Part shown: piece by piece, positions 33,458 through 44,640 of the stretch
Layout: the number at the start of each line of letters is the position of its first letter
Position numbering within the stretch: position 1 is the first letter of the stretch
Assembly: GCF_026210795.1 (NCBI RefSeq)
Contig: NC_089442.1
Span: forward strand, 4,244,501 to 4,308,500
DNA from: Rhizophagus irregularis
Lineage: Eukaryota > Glomeromycota > Glomeromycetes > Glomerales > Glomeraceae
Direction: 5' to 3'
DNA length: 64,000 bases
Notes under the pieces: model-generated
Told to the model about the DNA's origin: nothing
What the model saw: the letters and a program-made list of their open reading frames with translations, nothing else
The model's database searches: none
Translations under genes and position numbers: made by a program

Positions 33458-34970
33458 CGTATAATATAATGATTGTCTCATTTCATCATGATGTACTTTC
33501 AATATTGTAGGTGTTAAAAATTGATTAAGACATTGATCAACTCTAGTAAATAAAAAGTTTGTATTGGTTTGATTTCGTAAACAATGAATTGAAAGACGCC
33601 AGTAATTATATTCGTTCTCTTTATCCTGCATATCCAAAAGTCTTTGAATTTCAGTCATAAGATCACATAATGGAACATTGGAATTGTGTAATAAACGTTT
33701 CAAACAGGCATTTACGGATTCTACTCTTGAACTAGCTATCATTCCTCCTGTAAATTTAAATTTAGTAAAACAATGAGCCCAGTAAGTTTTTGTTCTATAA
33801 AGAAATTCCAGATAAGGTTTAGCACTAGGGTAATCACGTATGAGGTAATCAAATTTGATTTGGAAAACTTCTTCAGCTATACTATTACGACAACTATAAA
33901 ATGCAGTAAGAAAGTTTTCATAATCTTCATTTATTAATTTTCTTAAATTCTTATGTAAATTTTGAGTAATGTGATATGCACAATGAATAGGATACGTTAA
34001 AGGAAAAATCTGACGAATTGCTGCATCAACAGCTGGATCTGAATCAGTAATTATAATGAGTGGTTGCACTGCCGTTGATTTTTTTAATTGAGAAAAGCAT
34101 AACGCCCTCAGTGAGAAGCGTTTCATCGTATTAAAGCTTGTGCAAGCAAAATATTATGACGATCATTATCAAATCCAACAAATAATGATAGTGCCATGCC
34201 ATGTCAGTTAGTTTTATGAGTAACATCGTTAATAACACAATCTGAATAGCGTGTCCAATTTTCAACTTGGACTTGGAAAGTATCCAGAATAAATAGGTTA
34301 ATGTATTATCATTAATATCCTCGAATTACTATCCATATAGAATCCATTTCTTTTTTAAGATCAAGCCAATTTGAAATTTGTGCTGCATCATTTGACAAAG
34401 ACTTACTAGTTGGACGAAATTTATTAATAGCAGCATATAAATCTTTTGAATAAATTGGATGTAATGGAAATTTGCCTTCAAGAAATTTTCTTTGAGACGT
34501 AGCACCAAATTTGCAGTGTATTGTCATGAATTTAATATCATCCATCATTTCTGGAGTAAATTTTTTCCTATCCTCAAATTCAATCATTGCTTGATTTAAT
34601 GGATGATTATGGTGCTCATTAATTTTATTAACAAATACAAAACCATTTGGATTCCTGCTTTTTGGATAAGAAATATTAACGAAAAATGGACAGTTTAACT
34701 TTTTCGTAGTAGTATCTTTAGTGGAATGTGGTTCATAAGTGCGGCTGTGAGCACAAATAAGTGTTCTTCGACGAACAACACCAGCTTCGCGAGTTACACG
34801 ATCCTTAATTAAGTGGAATCCTTGTTGTTTTGACCATTTATCAAGAAAATTTTCACACTCTTCCAATGTATGAAATTTTTTTCCAGAATATAAGGAAGTG
34901 TGTTCATCATTATTAAGTAAATTTGACTCGTCTGAAAAAAAGTAAACTTTAGTAACTAATAAATTTGTAC

Positions 34971-35117
34971 TCTAATCCCATACCCTAATCCCATACCCTA
35001 ATCCCATACCCTAACCCTAACCCTAACCCTAATCCCATACCCTAACCCTAACCCTAACCCTAATTCCATACCTTAACCCTAACCCTAATTCTGTACCCTA
35101 ATTCCATACCCTAATTA
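34971..35117. repeat. Interstitial telomere-type repeat (CCCTAA)n in an intron
   Basis: A mix of CCCTAA hexamers and a CCCTAATCCCATA variant, about 147 bp. CCCTAA/TTAGGG is the usual fungal telomere unit. Unique coding sequence continues on both sides, so this is not a chromosome end. It lies wholly within the first intron of the FAR1/MULE gene. Confidence 0.9.
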
Positions 35118-35694
35118 TAATGACATTTTCCATGTTTTCTTACCTTCATTAACTATAGGTTCCAATATTTCTTCATTCATGATATTTCGGGTATAGGTAA
35201 AAAAAGAGTGACGATTTTTGGAATTATAAAAGAGTATAAAGAAAAAAAATAAGAGAGCGTGAGAAAGAAATTTTTTGATCAGATTGATATCATTCAAAAA
35301 AAAAATCACGTGCAAATGATTAAATGATTAGTCAGACTAGTTTATTGATAGTTTAATTAGCTATATAAAGTCACATGATATATCAGACTAGCGAAATTTC
35401 GCTATAGCGATAAATTACTATTTTCTAGATATTATAGTTTTCATTTTCTAATATATAAATAGTATTACAACTAGTGCTCCAAAAAAATCTGATCTGATCT
35501 GAATCCGCAGATTTGATCTGAGTCAGATTCAGTTCAGTTTTCAAAATTCTGATCTGTAAACCAGATCAGATTTAAAAAAATCTGATCTGATCAATTTCAG
35601 ATCAGATCAAATCATAACACAAGAAGATCTGATCTGATCTGAACAGATTCGGATCAAATTTTTTTTAAAAAACCTTTTTTTGAACGAACGGATG

Positions 35695-36877
35695 AAGCTG
35701 GACGATCAAGATTTAAAAGAATAAACTAGGTAAGTTCATTTTTTTTTTGTTATTTTTACTTGAAGGAACGTAATTAACGGTTTCTTTTTTTTTAGTAGGA
35801 AGTCTAGACGAACGAAGCCTAACGACACAACCAGGATTTAAAAAAAATGAATGAACTATGGTAAGTTTGTTTTCTTTTTTTAAGTTTTTATTTTTTATTT
35901 AAGGGAACGTAATTAACGTTACTTCTTTTTTATAAACCTGGACATAAAATAAATGAACGACCAGAATTTAAAAGAATGAACTATGGTAAGTTCGTTTCTT
36001 TTATTTTTATTTTATCTTTTTTACTTAAGGGAACATAATTAACGTTCCCTTTCTTTTTTTTTAGAAAACCTGGACATGAGACGAAGAAACTGAACGACCA
36101 GAATTTAAAAGAACAAACTATGGTAAGTTCGTTTCTTTTATTTTTACTTTTTTTATTTTTACTTAAGGGGACGTAATTAACATTTCTTTTTTTTTAGGAA
36201 ACCTGGACGTGAGACGAAGCTGAATAACCAGGATTTAAAAAAAGAACGAACTATAGTAAGTTTATTTCTTTTTTTTGTTTTTTTTATTTTTACTTAAGGA
36301 AATATACTAATTAACGTTCCCTTTTTTTTTAGGAAACCTGGACGTGAGACGAAACTGAACGACCAGGATTTTAAAAAAAAATGAACTATGGTAAGTTCAT
36401 TTTTTTTTTATTTTTTTTTATTTTTACTTAAAGAAACATACTAATTAACGTTCCCTTTCTTTTTTTTAGGAAACCTGGATGTGAGACAAAGCTGAATGAC
36501 CAGGATTTAAAAAAAAAAGAACTATGGTAAGTTCATTTCTTTTATTTTTATTTTTTTTATTTTTACTTAAGAAAACGTAATTAACGTTCTCTTTCTTTTT
36601 TTTAGGAAATCTAAACGTAAGACGAAGCTGAATGATCAGGATTTAAAAAAAAAATGAACTATAGTAAGTTCGTTTCTTTTATTTTTATTTTTTATTTTTA
36701 CTTAAGAAAACGTAATTAACGTTCTCTTTCTTTTTTTTAGGAAACCTGAACGTGAGATGAAGCTGAATGACCAGGATTTAAAAAAAAAATGAACTACAGT
36801 AAGTTCATTTCTTTTATTTTTATTATTTTTATTTTTACTTAAGGGAACGTAATTAACATTCCCTTTCTTTTTTTTAG
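35695..36877 (+). repeat. Nine tandem ~133-bp units with consensus-like splice borders
   Basis: Each unit: poly-T then TAG, a 55-65 bp exon-like segment (GGAAACCTGGACGTGAGACG...GACCAGGATTTAAAA...GAACTATG), then GTAAGTT(C/T)(G/A)TTT, an AT-rich stretch, the palindrome GGGAACGTAATTAACGTTCC, and poly-T TAG again. Donors fall near 35728, 35859, 35985, 36121, 36254, 36390, 36525, 36663 and 36799. A tenth unit lies beyond the CACTA insertion at 57408-57540. The exon-like segment has no conserved long open frame. Confidence 0.8.
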
Positions 36878-37390
36878 CACTGGTCAAAATTAATGCTATC
36901 GGGTACATATTGGGTACCTGATATGTGTACAATATATGTGATATATATGTATGATATTTAACAATACTACACATATCGGGTACCCGATAAGTGTAGTAGA
37001 AATGTAGAAAATCGGTGACATATATTGCAAACATCATATATACATCTTACATATATCGGGTAGTTAAATATTGGTCACATATTATAGACTTATTGGGTAC
37101 CCAATATATTATGATATATATCATATATATATTATACAGATATCATACAGATATCAGACAGATAGATATAGAATCACTGGTCAAAATTGTGGTAAACTTG
37201 GGTACATATCGGATACCTGATATGTGTACAATAAATGTGAAATATGTGTATGATATTTAACAATACTACATATATCAGGTACCTGATATATGTAGTAGAA
37301 ATATAGAAAATCAGTGACATATATTATAAACATCATATACATATCGGGTAGTCAATTGTCAGGTACCCGGTATATTATAGTAAAATATCG
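36878..37390. repeat. Left subterminal repeats of the CACTA element
   Basis: Imperfect palindromes such as TATCGGGTACCCGATA and TATCAGGTACCTGATA occur near 36898, 36978, 37058, 37200, 37268, 37343 and 37365. The terminal CACTGGTCAAAA recurs at 37175, followed by a diverged copy of the first 300 bp. Such repeats are the usual binding sites of CACTA accessory and transposase proteins. Confidence 0.8.
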
Positions 37391-37439
37391 GATAGATATT
37401 ATACACTTGTACAATATTTATTTTATGCAATAATATAAA

Positions 37440-38190
37440 TACTAATAAATCCATAATTTAAATTCAATTATAATATTAATTTATTTAATAGTACTAAAAG
37501 TTTTATTATTTTTAATTAATAATAAAAAATTACAAAAAAATAAAATTACAAAAAAGTATATAAAAATTATTCTAGCCATATAAATAATTAGAATTATGTA
37601 TATCTGTTATCTACAAATAATGTGTTCGGTTATTTGCTGCTTATTTTTATCTTTTTAATATTTAAAAGAAAGAAATAGAAATAGTAAAGTATATTAGTAA
37701 TAATAAAGATATTAGTATAAATATTGTTAAACGAATTTGTAAAAGAAAAGGAATGATATTAGAAATGTTAATAAAAGAAAAGAAACATAAAAAATGGTTA
37801 GTAATAGAAAATGTTAGTATATTTAGTAGTAAAATATATTAGTAAAAACAAACATTAGTAGGTTAAAAAAAAGAAAAGAAGTATTAAAAATATTAATAAT
37901 TTAAATAAAAATTAGTAAAAAATATACCTTTATATTTATTTCACCTTTTTTTGAAGTTTGCTATTAAATATATTAATTTATTTTTTTAATAAAATAAAAA
38001 AATAAATATTTAAATTACCTTGATATGCGTTACTTCCATATTCTTCTAAAAATACATGATTAGATTTTCTTTTTCTTAAAATTACTATATATAAACCAAT
38101 TTAAACTTTGATTAAATTTTTCTAAAAGAATGTTTAGATTACCTTGACATCTTTTGATTTAGATTTTTTTTTCTTGAATTCGCAGATATA
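37440..38190. other. AT-rich stretch without recognisable genes
   Basis: Dominated by AATATTAGTA and AAAAGAAA words. No protein-like frame on either strand. Confidence 0.4.
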
Positions 38191-38194
38191 GAAT

Positions 38195-38420
38195 TACCAT
38201 CTTTATGTATAGTATCAAAAAATGTCCGCTCTTGATGTGGAAGATACTTAGGAACCACCTCGTCTCCCAATTAATGAGACCTTAAGTCAGAGGAGGCTGG
38301 CCTATCAGGTACAAGTACCCTACAACTTCATCCCTAAGTAGTCAAAAATCTTGGGTGGTTCCAGACCACAGCGTACTACATGATTAGTCTTTGGACATGT
38401 TGGGATTTGATAAGTGAGAG
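38195..38420. other. GC-richer island with imperfect palindrome, unidentified
   Basis: Stands out from the AT-rich surroundings. TTAGGAACCACC near 38249 pairs with GGTGGTTCC near 38355, and GAGACCTTAAGTCAGAGGAG and AGTACCCTACAACTTCATCC lie between. I compared it mentally with tRNA and 5S rRNA and found no match. It could be a structured RNA, a SINE fragment or a relic of another element. Confidence 0.35.
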
Positions 38421-38677
38421 AAAAAATAACTCCAGCGCCAGCATTTGTAAAGAATAATAAAATAATATTTTTAAATTAGTTCTTTCTTTAAATTTTTGAA
38501 AAAATTTTGTTTCTTAAAATCATAATATTGTAAAAAAATGCTGGTTGCTACAACTGACGGATAACGACAAATTGTCAGGCTACCCCCGGACAAAGTAATT
38601 GGAAGGCAGAAAATGTCATAAAATATCCAGCCCTATTTCATAACATTTTCCTCCAGGCTAAAGCAAATATTACAAAA

Positions 38678-38838
38678 GAAATTGTAAATATATTTAACAA
38701 GCAATAGATACATGGCCGTTGAAAAATATATTTACACTTCATATTGTAATACCACAGTCTAACAAAGAAAGACAAGAAATTGCAAATATATTTAACAAGC
38801 AATAGATACATGGCCGTTGAAAAATATATTCACACTTA
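38678..38838. repeat. Direct repeat, two copies ~97 bp apart
   Basis: GAAATTG(T/C)AAATATATTTAAC followed by AAGCAATAGATACATGGCCG and TTGAAAAATATATT(T/C)ACACTT occurs at about 38678 and 38775, nearly identical over 60 bp. Confidence 0.8.
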
Positions 38839-39599
38839 TACCACAAAAAAAGACTCAAACCACAACATATTGTAAAGAAAATATGAAAAATACGTGTATA
38901 TCCTATTTTCATACCTTGCTTAATAGCTCTACTATTATTTAAAAGCAGCTTTTCTCTTTTTTGTATGTGGGTAGTTGCGTACATTTTTTTTTTCTTTTAT
39001 TCTCTTCTTTTGTATGTGAATGGTAGGTACATTTCGTGAATAGATATGTCTTACTATGTTGAATATATAAACTAAAGTGGTAAAGTATTGTTAATATTGT
39101 AAAAGATAATTAAAGTATACTTGAATAAAAGAGAAAAGAAGTGACAAACAAAAATACTGTAAAGAAAAGTATAGTATTTTTAATAAGAAAGAAAAGTGTA
39201 TCTTTGAAAATAAACAAAAAAAATCACGCATTAGTAAACACAAAATTTATCTATTTTTAGATATCATATGCATATAATCAAAATGATCTTAATTGGTTTA
39301 TATTATTACATTATGCATAAAGATCAATGTGATTTTATTGGTTAATTTTAACCTTACAATAAAACTAAAAAATATTTAACTGATCATTACACATACACAT
39401 ATTTTTATTTATCAATTTATTTGAAACATGTTAATAATATCTAAATAAAAAATTCTATAAATAAAAAATATAGAATTAATATTTTTGTTATAGCAATAAT
39501 TGTAATTATATATTTTTGCTATTCATCGATTGTAAAACAAAGCAATTATATTTAAGAGGTATTTTTCTTTAAAAAAAATGTAATATTTTAAGTCATATT

Positions 39600-40030
39600 C
39601 CTTAATTATATTACAATTATACCTATATTAGTATATCGGTATATGAATATCAGTATATTAAATATCGCTATGTCAACTGAAGACAATACGAATTTCATGT
39701 GTAGTTAATTTTATAAGTTTGTTATCAATCATTTGTCTAATTGTTCGATACTATTCTAAAATGGCGTAAATTAAAATCGAATTAAGTTCCAGTATAATGA
39801 TATATTTGACCAGTTATATCAAATGAAAGAATTCATATATGCTGCATGTGATGGGATGTACATGTTGACTAATTAGACTAACTAATTTTAGTTTCAGGTT
39901 TAAACTATTAAGAAATGTTTCAGTCAACTATGTTTCACGCTTTTTATCGTTTGTATAATTTATTGTAAAATACGTATTCAATCCAGAATTAATCTATAAA
40001 TTAAATTTTCTATTTAACAATTAAAATAAT
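39600..40030. repeat. Dispersed ~430-bp repeat, copy 1
   Basis: Closely matches 48600-49045 in the same orientation. Shared words are ATCATTTGTCTAATTGTT, GATGTACATGTTGACTAAT, GGAATGTTTCAGTCAA (one mismatch) and TAAATTAAATTTTCTATTTA. Each copy lies downstream of a minus-strand gene (dioxygenase here, transposase at the other copy), so it may be a shared 3' region. Confidence 0.75.
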
Positions 40031-40599
40031 GCAAAAGTAATAATAAAAAAAGCAATAAAGTGAAATTTCAATTCTTTATCTAAAATATGAATAAATTTAA
40101 TTATTCGCCAATCAACCCTTCTATAATTCTTTAATATTCTTTAATAAGTACAGCTAAATTAAATGAATCATAATTTTAATAATAAAAATTTAGAATAAAA
40201 AAAAATAAATAAATAAATAAAAATTAAATTAAAAAAGTTTATAAAATAATAAAATATAATGATTAAGTCGCATGGGAGGAAATAATCGTCCCCAAGAACA
40301 TAAAATGATTACTCCTATTACTTTAGACTTAATCAAAAATTCTTTTTAGACTGTTCTTTTATTTTGTGACTAAGTAAATTACTTTATCAAATTTCAATTC
40401 AGGAGTCAAAGTACCTACCATGAATTACTTGAAAAATAATTCAGAAATTTACCCTATCAAACATAAACAGCAAAACAATCTTCAAAGAAAATTTCGTATT
40501 TCTAATTTTATTTATGATTTCTATTCCAAAAGATCTTCATGTCTTAAACCTCTTCGTCCTTTTATCAAATCTAAAATAATTTACAAATTAGATATTTAT

Positions 40600-42360
40600 T
40601 TATTTAAAAAAAAAACAAACAATAAAAATATATATTTACCATCTTTGTATCTTCTTTTATCTGTTGAATTTTCTGATGATTCCTCCTCAATTTGAAATTG
40701 TTGTGCTTTTTTAAGTAAAATTCGTTTTGGATTATGACCTTGAGAATTATAAAGATCTTGTATTTTAATGATTATGAAAATTCTCAAATTTTTTAGATAA
40801 AAAATTCGCATGCACAAAATAAACTATACTGAATCTTATCTCTCTAATAATCGGAAGGTTGCCATGTAATAGCAAATAAGAAGGAAATGCAACAATTTGT
40901 CCTGGTTTTAATTTTACCAGGATTTGAAGTTGAGGAAAACATAATTCGCCTCCCTCAAAATCTCCCAAAGCTACCAAAAAACAAAGTCCATTTGGATCAT
41001 CATTACTATCCCAATGGTAATTACTGATTACGTTAAAATTAATAGCTATTGTGGGAAAAATTCCAAAAGTTCTCGGTACAAATGGTCCTATTGTTAACTT
41101 GCTTAGTTTTGTATAATAATGTTCATAATATTTGTTAACAAATCTGTTTACACTATTTGATATTGGTTGTAGTGCAAAAAGTAGATCGTTAACACAATTC
41201 TGATGATCAATATTATGAGAGCTGGCAGTATCAGAAGTAGTATATGGAAGATCACCATAACTAATGAAAGCTCCAAATCGTTCAGCAAGATTTTTCCAAA
41301 AACTTCTACTTCGATGGATTGGATTGTCCAACATATGAAAATAATAACTATTTATGGCTTTGGTTGCTTCAATGACAGCATTAAAATCATCAAGTCCATC
41401 CAGATGAACCAAAGTTTTACCACAACCATCAACAATACATTCAGAATTTGTTACATAACGAAAGTTCTTAATATTATTATCTTGTGCTGATACAATCATT
41501 TTTTTTATTTATAGTTGATTTTTTTTCTCAATTTCTAAAATTTCTTTGGATATTTCCAAAACTTTAGAATTTCGAATTTCAGCAGCATGTGAAAGTCTCT
41601 TCCATTGTGATTTAAGATGTTGATGTACATCACTTTTACTAATTGGCTTTTTTAATTCCAACCATTGACCAAATTTAATCCACATATCATTATTATTGTT
41701 CATTAATTGATCATTAGTTGATTCAGTAATACTTTTAGCAAGATTATAAAATTCTAAAGGAATTTCAGGAATGTCATTATTATTTTTAGATTGTCTTGAT
41801 TCCCTTATTAAGCATTCAATTAATAAATCCATTACTGAAATATCTTTCATAATTGAAATTGTTGTTACATTAGAAGATATTCGGCAAAAAGCGCAAAGCG
41901 GAACACTTGACCATTCATTTTTCATATATCGAACTATATCTGAGGTACTTAAATCTCTGGAACCTCCTTGAGTTCGATGCTTAAATTATACAATATAGAT
42001 TATTTTATTTATATTTTATATTTTATGACATATCAAAGATAATATATACCTGCAAAGGATTAAATATTATGTTTGTTTTTACTTCAACAGGCGAGGAGGA
42101 ACTAACAGATGAGGAACTAACATCATCTTGAGTTTGTTGCTTAATTATAAATTAAAAAAAAATTTGTCTCGTTAAATTACTTATTTATATAAGTATTAGA
42201 TCTAGTAGTATATAAATGGATCATCATCCTGATTCATTTATATATTAAACTAGATCAGTAAATCATCCAGTTTATAAATGATAATATCATATACCTCTAT
42301 AAGATCAAAAGCTATTGTTTGAGAAGAAGAATTCGTATCTTGAACTTGCTGTTTAATTAT
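40600..42360 (-). CDS. TET/JBP-like 2-oxoglutarate/Fe(II) dioxygenase in the CACTA element
   Basis: Main reading frame 41499-40765 (244 codons). It carries the double-stranded beta-helix motifs in order: YHWDSNDDPNGLCFLVALGD with His162 and Asp164, GDFEGGELCFPQL, LKPGQIVAFPSYLLLHGNLP with His212, and IRFSIVYFVH with Arg222. The HxD...H...R set binds Fe(II) and 2-oxoglutarate. The sequence resembles fungal TET/JBP proteins, which oxidise methylated or thymine bases in DNA and are known to travel with fungal DNA transposons. An upstream frame 41925-41509 (KPISKSDVHQHLKSQWKRLS) and two short Ser-rich exons near 42060-42140 and 42295-42350, both starting QQ(T/V)QD, appear to be the 5' part. A 3' exon may follow at 40620-40750 (KIQDLYNSQGHNPKRILLKK). 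Exon joins are approximate; the catalytic exon looks intact. Confidence 0.75.
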
Positions 42361-42764
42361 AAAATTCTGATATTAGATTATAGTGGAATTGTTTATATTT
42401 TTAGAAGTAAAATGAAAAGTACCATAGATGTCTTTTGTAATCGTTTCTTTGCATTGTATTTGGTATGTCTTGAACGTTTCATCTTTTTCTTAAAAGAAGC
42501 TAAGTAAGTCTAAAGTAAAGGATAAATCCAAGGAACAAAATCAAGATAACAAACCCAAAGAATAAAATCAAAAGACAAACTAAAGAATAAAATCAAGGTA
42601 AAATAAAATAAAGTTAATAAGGAACAGAACAAAGAAGTTAAAATAAATGAAAATAATAAATTTACATGTTTTAAAATCAACTGGAAGACTGAAATATCAT
42701 AAAAAAAGAAACATTAAAAGAATAAAATGCAAGAAATAGAAGGATTGGAGCGAAAAAAACTTAC

Positions 42765-42900
42765 TGTGTGAACGTTCTTAATAAAAATAAATAAATATCG
42801 CCACCGGTCTAATAATGAGGTACTAGTCATACTCAATATGTCACTGATTTGCAATATTGATATCTAGGCTTGGCGCAGATCGGTTACATAAGAACACAGT
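42765..42900. repeat. Inverted repeat, possible small MITE
   Basis: TTACTGTGTGAACGTTCTTA near 42761 pairs imperfectly with TAAGAACACAGTA near 42889, spanning about 135 bp with CACCGGTCTAATAATGAGG inside. The target duplication is unclear. Confidence 0.4.
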
Positions 42901-42959
42901 ATGAGATTATTCTAACCATATATCCTAATTTACATATTTATAAGTATACTTCTCATTTT

Positions 42960-43375
42960 CAAATGCCGTAATATTACGGCACAATGCCGAATTGCGTATT
43001 GACGCAACGTAATTCATTTATACTGACATAATTACATCAGGAAGTCACGGGAAAAATGTTCATCAAATGTACATCGGCCACTTGATGTACATCATAAAGA
43101 AATGCTGACCTGCAATGTACTACCGATGTCACAATATTTGATGTTCATCGCCAATTCAAAATGTTCATTACCCATACATTACGATGTACATTATTTTAAA
43201 GATAATAAACATCATATCAATATTTTACTATTATTTATATATGTTAATATAACGATGCTAAATATTATTGAATAACAAATTATTTTATTAAATTACACTA
43301 TATTAAACAATCTATATACATTAAATTACACTATAACAATCTATATACTAAAGTCTATTAAATTAACTCAATACT
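42960..43375. other. Repeat-rich spacer, no gene seen
   Basis: Holds the palindrome GCCGTAATATTACGGC near 42964 and repeated (G)ATGTACAT words between 43060 and 43190. Similar GCCGTAAT words recur near 47108 and 62050, perhaps ends of a further element family. Confidence 0.4.
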
Positions 43376-43379
43376 CTGG

Positions 43380-44640
43380 GACAAAGAAAAGTTTCGAAGT
43401 TATTCTTCGAAACTTACCAATCTTCGTGTCCAGGAAATACAACCTATGATAAAAAGATAAAAGTATTAATAAAAAAAAATTAATTTAATTAAAAAGTTTC
43501 GAAGTGAAACTTCGAAACTTACCAATCCGTTAAGATTCGTATATACTTACGAATCTTGGTTCCTTCTTTCGGTTCTTTGGAAACCCACCCAAATCTATGA
43601 AAAAAAGAAAAGGAACGGTTAGTAACCGTTCATAATATTAAAAAAAAGAAAAAAAAACCAAGATTCGGAATACTTACGAATCTTGGTTCCATTCGTCGGA
43701 TGTCTACCCGAACCTATAAAAGAAAGAAAGGAACGGTTAGTAAACCGTTCCATAAAATAAAAAAATAAATAAATAAACCAAGATAAGAATCTTGGTTCTA
43801 ACAAAATCACCTTCCTCTATCCCCCTTTCTACGCGTCCTACAAAAAAAATAATTAAAGAAACGTTAGTTCGTTTCTCATATTTAAAATAAAAAAATCCCT
43901 CCTTTTCCCGTTCTTACTACCTTAAAGTAGTCCGTCGTAGTATTCAAGCCGGCGCCCTTCTAGTACGCGTCCTACAAAAAAAAAATAATGAAAAGAAACG
44001 TTAGTTCGTTTCTTAAGTTTAAAATAACAAAAAAACCCCCTTTTCCCATTTCTCACTACCTTAAAGTCCAGTTTCGTTTCAAGCTGGATCAAGATATATC
44101 AGGTTCATCCTCGTCGTCATATGCTTCTGTGCCTTACTGGAGTCACCATTACCAAACACTTCACCGATCCCATCATGAGTTATAACGTCTAATTATAAGT
44201 ACAACCTACAATAAAAAAAAATTAATTTTAAAAAAAATTTTTAAAAAAAAAGTTTCGAAGAGAAACTTCGAAACTTACTTGAAAAGCTGATCCAAAAAAT
44301 CTTAAAGACAATTCCTACAAAATAGACAAAAGAAGAAACGGTTAGTTTCTTCAAAACAAAATAAAAAAATTTCAAGAAATGTTTCGAAAGTAAACTAAAC
44401 TTTCGAAACTTACCGATCATATCATCCAGAGTTCGGAAAGTTCAATACCTGCAAAAAAAAAGAAAAAAAATCAAAATAAAATCAAAATAATAAAAAATCA
44501 AAAATAAATAAATTTAAATTTTCAAAACTTACCAATTCATTGCCGACCTACAAAAGAAGGCCCCAACGTCGAGAAATCCAACCGAAGTCCAAGAAGTTAA
44601 TATCCGAAGTCCAAAGCCGAAGGACCGATATCTACAAAAA
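43380..44640 (-). repeat. Minus-strand array of exon/intron-like units
   Basis: Read on the minus strand, each unit has a T/A-rich tract ending CATAG or TGTAG, a short exon-like segment (for example GTTGTATTTCCTGGACACGA), then GGTAAGTTTCGAAG or GTAAGTAT with a hairpin formed by sequence on both sides of the donor (AGTTTCGAAGAA...TTCGAAACT). A second hairpin in the intron is AACGGTTAGTAACCGTT or AAACGTTAGTTCGTTT. About eight to nine units of 90-150 bp. No continuous coding frame is visible. Confidence 0.6.

Larger units (their letters stand above)
32291..35180 (-). pseudogene. FAR1-type MULE transposase, split by a MITE
   Basis: First exon MNEEILEPIVNEG from 35180 with donor GTAAGA at about 35140. 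The intron ends TTTTTTTCAG near 34936. Exon 2 continues DESNLLNNDEHTSLYSGKKF and holds a FAR1-like domain (CAHSRTYEPHSTK, KLNCPFFVNISYP, HHNHPL, 34312-34866). The MULE core follows: VINDVTHKTN near 34230, then IIITDSDPAVDAAIRQIFP, YPIHCAYHITQNLHKNL and ASSRVESVNACLKRLL. After a MITE (33166-33457) come a SWIM finger (CSCLSIIQ...CRHYF, near 32900) and a CX2CX4HX4C knuckle (YCKQCGKVRHYQKNC, near 32320). The enzyme would cut and paste Mutator-like elements. Frameshifts near 34140 and 34220 plus the insertion make it inactive. Inverted repeats of its own element were not found. Confidence 0.85.

Noticed and set aside
34971-35117. Chromosome end
   Set aside because: CCCTAA repeats are followed on both sides by exons of one gene, so the array is interstitial.
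36702-37260. Frames of 81-111 codons on both strands
   Set aside because: They arise from the splice-like array and the CACTA subterminal palindromes and have no protein-like composition.
38195-38420. 5S rRNA or tRNA gene
   Set aside because: The order of conserved boxes does not fit either molecule and no cloverleaf could be drawn.
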